Under the pieces are notes generated by a model. It saw only the letters and a program-made list of their open reading frames with translations. It was not told the DNA's origin and searched no databases. A DNA stretch of 42,581 nucleotides from Planctomycetota bacterium. GTDB lineage: Bacteria; Planctomycetota; UBA1135; GCA-002686595. Shown piece after piece: positions 11,515 to 19,550 of this stretch. How positions within the stretch are numbered: the first letter of the stretch is position 1; every line of letters starts with the position of its first letter. The stretch covers positions 1 through 42,581 of the forward strand of contig JAJDEW010000042.1 of the NCBI GenBank assembly GCA_029259595.1, in the 5' to 3' direction. A program made the position numbers and the translations under genes.

Positions 11515-12305
11515 CGCTTGGCGACCTTCTGCAGATGAGCGGGAGCGGCGATCGGTTGCGGTGCGTCTGCTTCGTCCGAGGTCAGAGTCCGGAAGACCCA
11601 GTCGAGGCGGTTCTTCGTGACGCTCTCGGGCGCACGTTCCTCGAGTTCGGTGGGCGTGCCGTCGAAGACGATCGTGCCGCGGTTGATGATGATGGCTCGC
11701 GTGCAGACCGCCTCGACCTCCTCCAGGATGTGCGTCGAGAGGACGATCGCCTTCTTCGCGGCCATGCGGCGGATCAGGTTGCGCACCTCGTGCTTCTGAT
11801 TGGGATCGAGGCCGTCGGTGGGCTCGTCCATGATGAGGAGCTCGGGATCGTGCAGGATCGCCTGCGCGAGTCCGACGCGGCGCTTGTAGCCCTTCGACAG
11901 CGTCTCGATCGGCTGGTGCATGACCCCTTCGAGGTGGACCGTCTTGACGATCTCGTCGATGCGATCGTGCAGCATCGGACCGTCGAGCCCGCGGATCTCC
12001 CCGATGAACCGCAGGAAGCTGAGCGGGGTCATGTCGGGATAGGCGGGCGCGCCTTCGGGCAGGTAGCCGATGCGCTTCTTCGCCTCGACCGGCGCCTGGA
12101 GGATGTCGTGCCCACAGACGCGCACGTCGCCCGAGGTCGGCGTGACGAAGCCCGTCACCATCTTCATCGTGGTGGACTTGCCGGCTCCGTTCGGGCCGAG
12201 GAAACCGAGCACCTCGCCTTTCTGGACGTCGAACGAGACGTTGGAGACGGCCTTCAGCGGACCGAAGGCCTTCGAGAGACTTCGAATCTCGAGGAGAGCA
12301 CTCAT
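11511..12305 (-). CDS. ABC transporter ATP-binding protein of Gld-type system
   Basis: A nucleotide-binding subunit of 264 residues with Walker A GPNGAGKST, signature LSKGYKRRVGLAQ, Walker B LLIMDEPTDGLDPNQ and switch His in LSTHILEE. All catalytic elements are intact. It is the first gene of the minus-strand operon, continuing with permease, GldG-like and DUF4340-like genes. ATG 12305 (MSALLEIRSLSKAFG) matches the usual family start; an in-frame GTG at 12398 would add an unsupported 31-residue leader. Confidence 0.95.
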   Translation of the reverse strand: MSALLEIRSLSKAFGPLKAVSNVSFDVQKGEVLGFLGPNGAGKSTTMKMVTGFVTPTSGDVRVCGHDILQAPVEAKKRIGYLPEGAPAYPDMTPLSFLRFIGEIRGLDGPMLHDRIDEIVKTVHLEGVMHQPIETLSKGYKRRVGLAQAILHDPELLIMDEPTDGLDPNQKHEVRNLIRRMAAKKAIVLSTHILEEVEAVCTRAIIINRGTIVFDGTPTELEERAPESVTKNRLDWVFRTLTSDEADAPQPIAAPAHLQKVAKR

Positions 12306-12692
12306 GTTCGGATGGCTTTCGTTGGGGGGCAGGGACGATCCGCCGGATCCGTGAGTCGAGGTCTCGACTCTCCCGGCCGAAACGCGAACGAGCACCACCC
12401 GGACGGCCGATACCGGCAGGTCGCTGACGACCGGGCCGGGCGGGCGCGCGCGGGGGAGCTCCAGGCGCGGATTCGCGGGAAGATCCTAACGAGACGAGGG
12501 AGGCATGCAACGACCGGGGCCGGCCGCACGCGTCCTCGCGGCGGCTACGAGGGTCCCCATGCGGGGTTGGCGGCCAAGGACATTTTTTTTGAGCTCGCCC
12601 CCGTGCGCGGCGCGGACCACACCGGGCACTTCCGGGGCGGCCGCGGCCAGGTACCATCGCGCTGTCCCGTCCCCGTTCCCCCGCGAGAACCC
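12306..12692. other. Divergent promoter region between ATPase operon and acidic paralogue
   Basis: A gap of 387 bp between divergently transcribed genes must hold promoters for both the export operon and the secreted paralogue at 12693. No clear -35/-10 pair stands out in the GC-rich sequence. An eight-T tract at 12583-12590 follows two short hairpins (CCCC/GGGG at 12555-12566, TTGG/CCAA at 12567-12577), a weak terminator-like arrangement on the plus strand. No coding potential beyond shadow frames was seen. Confidence 0.4.
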
Positions 12693-13736
12693 ATGCTGAA
12701 AGCCATCCTCGCCGCGACCGCGTCGACCGTCCTGTTCGCCCCCGCTCTGACCGACGGCCTGCGACATTCTCCCGAGGCGGACACGACCCACACCATCACC
12801 GTGGAAGAGGCCACCGCCTGGTCCCTCGAGACCATGGAGCTCGCGATGGACGGCGCTGTCGTTCAACAGAGCGTGCCCGACGTGAGCGGACGATCGGAGC
12901 GTCGTGCCGTGGTCGAGGACGAGCTGCGTTCGGTCGCCGAGGGGCACGTCACCGCCTTCGCGCGGACCTTCTCGGAGCTCGCGAGCGCGAGCGCTTTCAC
13001 CGCCGACGTGGGGGCGAGGTCGCTCGAGTTCGCGACCGCGTGCAAGAGCGAACTCCAGGACTTGACGGTCGCCTTCACCCGCGAAGACGAGGACGAGCCC
13101 TGGGCGGCGCGCTTCGACGAGGACGAGAGCGGGGACGAGGCGTGGCTCGAAGGGCTCGACGGTGCCTTCGATCTGGCTGTCTTCTTGCCGGACGGCGAGG
13201 TCGAGGTCGACGAGAGCTGGGAGGTCGAAGCGGCGCCGGCCGCCGCCTTCCTGCGGGCCTTCGGCGACCTCCCCTTCCTGCCCGCGGAGGCCACGCAAGG
13301 CAGCTTGATGTCCGTTCCGACCGCGATCGTGATCGCGACGGCGCTCGCGAACGTCGGCGCGTGCTCGGGCGACTTCGACGGGGAATGCAAGGTCACGCTG
13401 ACCGAGCTGGGGGATGAGGAGGCGACGATGGCGTTCGAGCTCGAGGTCGAGTCGGAGCTCGACAGCTCCGAGCGCTTCGCGCTCTTCGTGGCGGAAATCG
13501 TCAGCGACGGGTCGTCCGTCGGCAAGACGCTCGAGTTCGAGCTCTCCGTCGAGGGCGAAGGGGAGCTGGTCTGGGACCTCGCGAACGGCCGCGCGAAGAG
13601 CCTGTCGTTCACGGGCGAACTCACGATCCTCACGCACATCGCCTGGGACGAGAGCATGCTCGAGCAGACCTACGACATGGAAGGGGACTTCGAGCTCGCC
13701 GGCGAGACCGAATTCACCGTGACCTTCGAACGCTGA
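12693..13736 (+). CDS. Exported acidic protein, paralogue of 6412-7410
   Basis: A protein of 347 residues with a signal peptide (MLKAILAATASTVLFAPALT) and a very acidic body. It shares with the product of 6412 the segment around FLPDGEVEVDESWEVE (about residue 165) and the ending region GELVWDLANG. Here a Thr/Ala-rich mid part replaces the Met/Trp-rich one of its paralogue. Two cysteines near 228-236 may form a disulfide. No known domain is recognised. It is transcribed away from the Gld-like operon, so the pair brackets the transporter genes. Confidence 0.85.
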   Translation: MLKAILAATASTVLFAPALTDGLRHSPEADTTHTITVEEATAWSLETMELAMDGAVVQQSVPDVSGRSERRAVVEDELRSVAEGHVTAFARTFSELASASAFTADVGARSLEFATACKSELQDLTVAFTREDEDEPWAARFDEDESGDEAWLEGLDGAFDLAVFLPDGEVEVDESWEVEAAPAAAFLRAFGDLPFLPAEATQGSLMSVPTAIVIATALANVGACSGDFDGECKVTLTELGDEEATMAFELEVESELDSSERFALFVAEIVSDGSSVGKTLEFELSVEGEGELVWDLANGRAKSLSFTGELTILTHIAWDESMLEQTYDMEGDFELAGETEFTVTFER

Positions 13737-13818
13737 CTGCCCGCCAGGAGCCAGCACTCCGCCAGAAGAGGGGCGCGACGCCTGCACGCCCTCGCCCTCG
13801 TCCGATGGCGGCCGGTTG

Positions 13819-14592
13819 CTACAGGCCCATGATGTGGTAGCCCGCGTCGACGTAGATCGTCGAGCCGGTGATCCCGCTCGACATGTCGCTCGCGAGGAAG
13901 GCGCAGGTTTCACCGACCTCTTCGGCGGTGATGTTGCGCTTGAGCGGCGCGCGCTCGGCGATCTTGTCGAGGATCGTGTTGAAGCCCTCGACCCCGGCGG
14001 CGGAGAGCGTGCGGATCGGTCCGGCGGAGATGGCATTGACGCGCACTTTGATCGGTCCCAGGTCGTGGGCCAGGTAGCGCACGCTCGCCTCGAGGGCCGC
14101 CTTGGCGACTCCCATGACGTTGTAGTTCGGGATCACGCGCTCCGACCCGATGTAGGTCAGGGTCACGATCGATCCGTTGCTGCCCTCCATCAACGATGCG
14201 GCCCGGCGTGCGACCGCCGGCAACGAGTAGGCGGAGACCTCCTGGGCGATCTGGTAGCCCTCGCGCGAAACGTCCATGTACGTCCCGGTCAGCTCTTCGC
14301 GCTTGGCGAAGGCGATCGCGTGGAGGAGGAAGTCGAGCTTTCCGAAGCGCTCGCGCACATCGTCCATGAGCTTCTCGATCTCCTCGGGCTTCGTCACGTC
14401 GCAGGGCAGGACCGTATCGACGGAGAGCTCTTCGGCCAGGCCGCGCACGGAGCGCTCGAGCCGTTCGTTGGCGTAGGTGAGGGCGAGCTCCATGCCTTCG
14501 CGCCGTAGGGCCTGGGCGCAAGCCCAAGCGACCGAACGCTTGTTGGCAACACCGAGAATCAAACCCTTCTTGCCTGCGAGGAATCCGTGCAC
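13819..14592 (-). CDS. fabI: Enoyl-[acyl-carrier-protein] reductase (NADH)
   Basis: FabI reduces trans-2-enoyl-ACP in the last step of each fatty-acid elongation round. The 257-residue product has the NAD motif GVANKRSVAWACAQAL. The catalytic stretch is TYIGSERVIPNYNVMGVAK, with the Tyr-x6-Lys pair (Y and K of YNVMGVAK) and the preceding Tyr. Its length is close to E. coli FabI (262). GTG 14592 has an AGGAG ribosome binding site about 7 bp upstream and gives the usual family N-terminus (HGFLAGKKGLILGVANK). It is convergent with the acidic paralogue and appears to be a single-gene unit. This class is the target of triclosan-type inhibitors. Confidence 0.97.
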   Translation of the reverse strand: MHGFLAGKKGLILGVANKRSVAWACAQALRREGMELALTYANERLERSVRGLAEELSVDTVLPCDVTKPEEIEKLMDDVRERFGKLDFLLHAIAFAKREELTGTYMDVSREGYQIAQEVSAYSLPAVARRAASLMEGSNGSIVTLTYIGSERVIPNYNVMGVAKAALEASVRYLAHDLGPIKVRVNAISAGPIRTLSAAGVEGFNTILDKIAERAPLKRNITAEEVGETCAFLASDMSSGITGSTIYVDAGYHIMGL

Positions 14593-14927
14593 CGATCGCT
14601 CCTGGGACGGGGTAGCCCTCCCGCTCTTCGGAGAGGCGCGGCAGGATGGTAGCGACGGCCGGGCGCGAGGTCTCGATCGAGCTCGGAACGACGGATCATC
14701 GCTTCCGGATGCGGACGTCGCGGGGCCCCGGGGACGCCCGGAGCCCGCTCGGGTCCGTTTCCGCGCGTCTCGTGGCTGTCCCGCGACACGATTCTCGCCC
14801 TGAATCCCCCCGACTTTCGACGTCTCGCTAGACTCGGACCCGTCGGGCGCCACGGAACTTCCCTCTCTCTCTGCCGTGCCGGCCGCTTCTCCCCCCGCAC
14901 GACTGCTCGAATTCGAGGTGAAGTGCC
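14593..14927. other. Divergent intergenic region upstream of fabI and the 14928 operon
   Basis: About 335 bp between divergent starts. It contains the AGGAG ribosome binding site of fabI near 14600. I see no convincing consensus promoter, RNA gene or open frame with the codon bias of the neighbours. The CT-rich tract at about 14854-14868 is the only compositional feature. Confidence 0.4.
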
Positions 14928-15563
14928 GTGAGCCAACGCCAGCGCACCGAGGACGGAATCCCTCTTCGTCGGACCGACATCCGCGCGACCGACACCGCGG
15001 AGTCTCCGCGGGATCGTGCGGCCCTGGCGGCTCTCTTCCGACTGGGCTCGGCCCGCGAATGGATCGGACGCCTGGGCGCCTCGGATGCGCTCGACCTCCA
15101 TCGCCGGGTGCGCGGGGCGGCTCTCGATCAGGCGCTCCTCATGGATCCCGCCCGCCTGGAACGCCGAGCGCTCGCGCGCTGCGCGCACGCGGGGATCTAC
15201 GCACCGCCCGGAGACGATCCGCCGGCGCTCGAAGCGTGGGTCCGGGCGCGGATCGACGAGGCCATCGAGGACCTTCTCGCGGAGGATGACGACGGCCTGT
15301 TCGACGGACAGCCGGCCGTCTCGAGCGAGCCCTTCGTCGGGCTCGCGCGCCGGCTGAAGCTCGACCCCGAGGCCCTGGCCGATCGCTGCCGCCGCTTCAA
15401 TCGGCTCGAGGAGAGCGTGCGCCGCTCGTTCTGCGCGAGCCTGTACGCCGGTCGCGCCGTCGAGACCCTGTCGGATGACGAGCTCGGTCCGGGTGGCGTC
15501 GTCGCCTTCCGTCGCCGGCTGCGGCTCGCCTGCGACGTCCTCCTCGGTGGGGACGACGCATGA
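14928..15563 (+). CDS. Uncharacterised protein, first gene of regulator operon
   Basis: A cytoplasmic, mostly helical, Arg/Leu/Ala-rich protein of 211 residues; no family recognised. It has no signal peptide or membrane span. The start is GTG (MSQRQRTEDG). The stop overlaps the next gene by 4 bp (ATGA), so it is translationally coupled with it, and both precede the NtrC-like gene. The C-terminal third (SFCASLYAGRAVETLSDDEL) is reminiscent of helical regulatory regions, but I cannot assign it. Codon use matches the neighbours, which supports a real gene. Confidence 0.8.
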   Translation: MSQRQRTEDGIPLRRTDIRATDTAESPRDRAALAALFRLGSAREWIGRLGASDALDLHRRVRGAALDQALLMDPARLERRALARCAHAGIYAPPGDDPPALEAWVRARIDEAIEDLLAEDDDGLFDGQPAVSSEPFVGLARRLKLDPEALADRCRRFNRLEESVRRSFCASLYAGRAVETLSDDELGPGGVVAFRRRLRLACDVLLGGDDA

Positions 15564-16351
15564 GTCCGCAGGACGAGTCTCCGGCGCGAACCGCGGCTTC
15601 CGAGCTCGACGCGATCCACCGCGCCGAGTGGTCGCGCTTGCTCCTGCTCGCCATCGGGATCCGGGCCGTGCGTGAACCCGGCTTCGGCACCGTGACCGGA
15701 TTCCCCGTCTTGCCGGTCGCCTTGCGTCCCTGGCGCAGCGAGGTCGATCGCGCTCTGGCGGCGGCGAACACCGAGGGAGCCCACGGTCCCGCGCTCGGGC
15801 TCTTGCGCACGCTCGCGCGCCAGAAGGTCCGCACCTGGCCGACGCTGGTGGCTCTGGCGCGCGCGCTCGTCGCCGTGCGCGGTGGAGAGCGCGCCACGAC
15901 GACGCTCGGCTTCGCCTACTTGACGGAGGGCCGCTTTGACGAGGCGCGTGCCGTCTTCGAGGCGCTGATCGAACGGGAGCACGTCCTGCGCGAGCCGTGG
16001 CGTGTGCAGGAGGGGCTCGCGACCGCGCGCGCGACGAGCGGCCGTGCTCGAGCCGCGCTGGACGCGCTCGAGCGCGCGGCCGAGGATCCCCGCGTCTGCA
16101 GCGCGGCCCACGTCGGCTGCCTGGTCCTGTCGCTGGCCCTGGCCGACGACGGACGCGCGCGCCGTGCGGCGGCCCGGCTCGACTTTCTGGTCAACCCCTT
16201 CGACCCCGAGTTCGAGGCCTCGATCGCGCGCTGGCGGCGCCTTCGCGATCGACTCGGGGCCGACGGAGTCGAGCGTGTCCGGTCCGGAGCTCTCGCCCTG
16301 TTGGGCAAGGGGCGTTCGCCGGCCGAACTCGTCTGTCGCGCCTTGCTGTAG
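15560..16351 (+). CDS. Uncharacterised TPR-like helical protein
   Basis: A protein of 263 residues with no signal peptide. Residues about 105-190 look like two or three degenerate tetratricopeptide units: ATTTLGFAYLTEGRFDEARA has the typical G/Y/A spacing, followed by a second Ala-rich pair of helices. It overlaps the preceding gene by 4 bp and lies 107 bp before the NtrC-like regulator. TPR proteins usually mediate protein-protein contacts, so a role as partner of the regulator is plausible but inferred. Confidence 0.75.
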   Translation: MSPQDESPARTAASELDAIHRAEWSRLLLLAIGIRAVREPGFGTVTGFPVLPVALRPWRSEVDRALAAANTEGAHGPALGLLRTLARQKVRTWPTLVALARALVAVRGGERATTTLGFAYLTEGRFDEARAVFEALIEREHVLREPWRVQEGLATARATSGRARAALDALERAAEDPRVCSAAHVGCLVLSLALADDGRARRAAARLDFLVNPFDPEFEASIARWRRLRDRLGADGVERVRSGALALLGKGRSPAELVCRALL

Positions 16352-16458
16352 CCTCCCTCGCTGCACGCGCCCGCTTTCGTCGCGACGCGTCCGGCACCGG
16401 TACCCGCTCTCCGGCGTCGGTCTCTCTGCTTTTGCGGCCCCACCTCGCGAGGCACGCC

Positions 16459-19095
16459 ATGGATCTTCCCGTCAGCCGGTCGTCGGCCGAGCCCGAGCCC
16501 CCGCGCGCCAAGGCGGTGTTGCGCTTCTTGCGCGGCCTGCACGGCCTGGACCGTCAGCCCCCGACCGTCCGCGAGCTCGAGCGCGAGTCACGCGCGCTGG
16601 TGCGGCGTGGCTTGGAGGGACTCTTCGAGCATTACGTCGCGGCGGCGATCCCGGCCGAACTCCTCGGTCGGCCGCGACCGCGCGCGGCCTTCGCGACAAT
16701 CTGGCGCTCGCTCCACGCCGCGGGTGTGCCGCTGCCCGAGGAACTCTTCCGGGCCCCGGGCGAGGCGCCGGCCGCCAGTGCGCGGGCCCTCGACGCCCTG
16801 CTCGCGGGGCGCGGAGAGCGTGCCGGCGCGCGCGTCCGGCGCCGGGCGTGGCTCCTGCTCTTGGACGAAGGGCAGGCCGCTGCCCTGGAGCGGTTCCGCG
16901 CGCTCGCCGTCGACGAGCGAGCGGTCCAGGCGGCGGGCGCTTCGAGATCCCGGGCCGCGTGCGACGTGGCCGCGCTTCTCCTGGACCTCGGGCGTCCCCA
17001 GGAAGCGGCCCGTTGGCTCGAAGAACGCACCGACGCGGTCGCGCTGCGGTGCACGGCGACCTCCGAAGTCGATGGCGATCCCGCTCTGCTCCTGGCCGCC
17101 GCATGGCTCGCGACCGGACGGGTCGAACGAGCCCGTGAGCTGCTGGCTGTCGCTGCCCTGCGGCGGGCGCCGGGGGCCGTGCGCGAGCTGGCGTTGGCCT
17201 TCGAGGGAGCCGGCGACGTGGTCGCGACCGCTCCGCACAGCGCGCCCTCCGCGACGGCCGCCCTTCCGCGCGCGCAAGCGGGGGCGGCGCTGGACGTCCT
17301 GTTCCGTTTTCACGCGGGCGCGAACGGCGTGGAGAGCCGGCCGGTCCGTACGCACGTCGCGCCCGGCCGTGTGGCCGAGCAGCGCCTGCGAGCGGCCGAG
17401 GCCTGGCTGGCGACCCGCTCGCGGACGTCCGACGCGGACCTGCGCTTCGCACCCGCGCTCCGCATCGATCGCCGCTTCGGGGAGGAACCCCTGGCTGACG
17501 TCTCGCGCCCACGCGACGTTCGGGCGCGCGTCGCCGTGCCCGTCGAGGAGGTCGACGGAACCGTGCCGGGCTTCGTGCTGCTCGAATTCGAGCACGCTCT
17601 GGTGCCCGCGCGCCCGGCCCTCGCGGCCCTGGCCGTCTCGGCGCGTAACGAGTTGCGGGCGATGCGATTCGCAGGTCGACGGCCCCGCGCCTTCGGGCTC
17701 ACGACCTGCGAGGTCGCTCCGTTCGATCCGCGCCGACGCGTGGCCGAGGCGCTCCTCGACGTCGGTCTCGCGAGCGCGCGCGGTCTCGGGGTGCGGGTGT
17801 TGGATCGACTCGTGAACGCCGACGGGACCGAGCACTGGACGGTCGTCGCGGTGCGCGGTGAGGAGCGGGGTTCGAAGGCCGAGCCGGCGGACGAGCGGCG
17901 GCGCGCGTCGCAGGCCCGGGGGCCAGCACCTCACGACGACGGGGAATCGGCCCCGGCTCCCGAGCGCGGTCTGGCCCTGACGCGCGCGGCCGCCTCGGGC
18001 GCCGTCGTTGCCTTCGAATCGGCCGGAGACCAGCGCCCAGCGGGCACGTCGGGTGCGGGCAGGGGAGTCGTCTTGCCGCTCGGGGAAGCGGACGGCGACC
18101 CCGCTCGCCTCCTCGGCCTGGTCGAGGTCGAAGGCGAGGGGGCCTGCGCAGCGCGCGACGGACTCGCCACCGTGCTCGCGGACGGACTGCCCGCCTACCG
18201 GGCCGCCCGCTTTCGCGCCTGGCATCGCAGCCGCTTCGAGCGCGAGGTCGTCGTCGCCCGCGGCAGTGTGCTGGAGCAGCTCGGGCGCGAGCTCGAGTGC
18301 GCCGCGCACGGACCGCGCGGCGTGCTCCTCAGCGGTCCGCGGGGTGCGGGTCGCACGACCCTGGCGCGCTGGATCCACTTCGCCCGCTTCGCAGCGGCGG
18401 CGAACGAGGTGCCCTGGGTCGAACTTTCGGCCGGAGCGGCCGAGACCTGCACGCGCCTGGACGAGCTGCGGGATGCGGGCGCGACGGTCTGTCTGCGCGA
18501 CCTCGAAGAGCTCACGCCGCCGGTCGCCGCCGCGTTGCGGACCGCGCCGCGGCTGCGGCTCGTCGCCACGTCGACGCGCCGCTTGAACGAGCTCGCTTTG
18601 CCGAGCGCTCTCGCCGAACGCTTCCTCGGGCTCGGCCTGCGCGTGCCGTCCTTGGCCGAGCGCCGTGGAGAGATTCCGGCTCTCGCACGCGCCTGCGCAC
18701 GCCACCCTCCGTCCTCGGGGGCGGGGGAGCCGCGTGCGGAGTTTTCCGATGACGCCCTCGCGCTGCTGTGGCGCCAGGACTGGCGCGGCAACGTGGGCGA
18801 GCTGCGTGCCTTCCTCGAGGCCTTCTTCGTGTTTCGCGCGGGACGCGGCGACGTGCAGGCCGACGAGCTCGTCCGCACGGCGCGCTGCGGCGGGCTCGCG
18901 CTGCGCGAGCGCATCCCGCCCCGCGACGCCACGGAGGTCGACGTCGAGGCTGCGCTGGCCAGCACGAAGAAGCGCAACGGTCGACCCAACAAGACCCGCG
19001 CGGCGCTCTATCTCGGTTGGGATCCCGACACGCTGCGGGCCTGGCTCAAGCGCCGAACGCCTCCTGCGCAGGGCGCCGAGGCGCGCCTGTTCTGA
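16459..19095 (+). CDS. NtrC-like AAA+ regulator without the sigma-54 contact loop
   Basis: A protein of 878 residues. Residues 1-500 are Ala/Arg-rich helical repeats of unknown family. A GAF-like region follows (about 505-590), then an AAA+ domain related to sigma-54 activators and a Fis-type helix-turn-helix at the end (NKTRAALYLGWDPDTLRAWL). Walker A is GPRGAGRTT at 626-634, with Arg632 where Lys is expected. Walker B is VCLRDLEEL with Asp681. WRGNVGEL at 775-782 matches the WPGNVREL box. Only about 55 residues separate Walker A from Walker B, and the ESELFGHEKGAFTGA stretch is absent. So it probably cannot remodel sigma-54 polymerase and may be weak in ATP hydrolysis. It is more likely a DNA-binding regulator controlled by its N-terminal region. 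Confidence 0.8.
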   Translation: MDLPVSRSSAEPEPPRAKAVLRFLRGLHGLDRQPPTVRELERESRALVRRGLEGLFEHYVAAAIPAELLGRPRPRAAFATIWRSLHAAGVPLPEELFRAPGEAPAASARALDALLAGRGERAGARVRRRAWLLLLDEGQAAALERFRALAVDERAVQAAGASRSRAACDVAALLLDLGRPQEAARWLEERTDAVALRCTATSEVDGDPALLLAAAWLATGRVERARELLAVAALRRAPGAVRELALAFEGAGDVVATAPHSAPSATAALPRAQAGAALDVLFRFHAGANGVESRPVRTHVAPGRVAEQRLRAAEAWLATRSRTSDADLRFAPALRIDRRFGEEPLADVSRPRDVRARVAVPVEEVDGTVPGFVLLEFEHALVPARPALAALAVSARNELRAMRFAGRRPRAFGLTTCEVAPFDPRRRVAEALLDVGLASARGLGVRVLDRLVNADGTEHWTVVAVRGEERGSKAEPADERRRASQARGPAPHDDGESAPAPERGLALTRAAASGAVVAFESAGDQRPAGTSGAGRGVVLPLGEADGDPARLLGLVEVEGEGACAARDGLATVLADGLPAYRAARFRAWHRSRFEREVVVARGSVLEQLGRELECAAHGPRGVLLSGPRGAGRTTLARWIHFARFAAAANEVPWVELSAGAAETCTRLDELRDAGATVCLRDLEELTPPVAAALRTAPRLRLVATSTRRLNELALPSALAERFLGLGLRVPSLAERRGEIPALARACARHPPSSGAGEPRAEFSDDALALLWRQDWRGNVGELRAFLEAFFVFRAGRGDVQADELVRTARCGGLALRERIPPRDATEVDVEAALASTKKRNGRPNKTRAALYLGWDPDTLRAWLKRRTPPAQGAEARLF

Positions 19096-19138
19096 GGCTG
19101 GCACCTGGGGCGCGGGTCACAGCGCTCCGGGCCGCTCG

Positions 19139-19180
19139 AAAAAGAAGAGAGGCGTCAGCCGTGTCCCTCGCTGACGCCTC
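19139..19180 (-). terminator. Intrinsic terminator on the minus strand
   Basis: A perfect 11-bp inverted repeat (GAGGCGTCAGC at 19149-19159 with GCTGACGCCTC at 19170-19180) and a 10-nt loop. Read on the minus strand it is followed by TCTCTTCTTTTT at 19139-19150, the T-rich tail of an intrinsic terminator. No protein gene runs into it on that strand, so it may end an unannotated transcript. On the plus strand it also sits 54 bp after the NtrC-like gene, but there without a T run. Confidence 0.7.
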
Positions 19181-19510
19181 CCTAGTGTCCATCTCCCTAC
19201 GCGGAGATTTGCCGACTCTCGACCGTGGCCCCCCCGGGCGCGGCCCAAAGCCAGGGAGCCTTGCGGCTCCGTGCGCTTAGAACGGCATTTCTGCCCGATC
19301 CATGAACCCCTTCTCACCCCCCGCGTGCGCTTTCCGGACGATTTCGTCTCCGATTCCCACCTCCGAGACCCTGGCCGGCCGCAACGTCCCGCGAGCCCGT
19401 GTCCCCACGGCCCCGGCTCGGCCCTGGCGGCGCAGCCACTTCCTCGCCGGTGCCAGGGCTGCGACCTCGTCGTGGCGCTTCGCCTGGACCGAGCCGGGGC
19501 CGTGGGGTGA
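19139..19510 (-). ncRNA. Candidate structured RNA, family unknown
   Basis: On the minus strand this stretch holds a 19-bp perfect inverted repeat (19403-19421 with 19489-19507). It encloses a smaller hairpin, CCCTGGC/GCCAGGG at 19422-19428 and 19452-19458. Two further hairpins lie downstream: 19255-19270 has a GGAGCC/GGCTCC stem closed by GCAA, a GNRA tetraloop in this orientation, and 19191-19208 has ATCTCC/GGAGAT. The terminator at 19139-19180 ends it. RNase P, tmRNA, SRP and 6S signatures were looked for by eye and not found. The 5' end is not defined by a promoter, so the span is approximate. Confidence 0.35.
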
Positions 19511-19535
19511 CGCACGACTTCCGATCCAGGGCTTG

Positions 19536-19550
19536 CCCCGCCCCTCGGGG
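19536..19550 (+). promoter_or_regulatory. Hairpin covering the start region of the 19550 gene
   Basis: A CCCCG stem (19536-19540) pairs with CGGGG (19546-19550), whose last base is the G of the GTG start codon. Folding would mask the translation start of the membrane glycosyltransferase-like gene. A second in-frame GTG at 19568 is outside the hairpin and could be the true start. This is a 5-bp GC stem in GC-rich DNA, so chance is possible. Confidence 0.3.

Noticed and set aside
19277..19549. Continuation of a long minus-strand frame across the structured region
   Set aside because: The frame runs antisense through the GT-C gene, has poor codon bias and ends amid hairpins; the structured RNA reading explains more.
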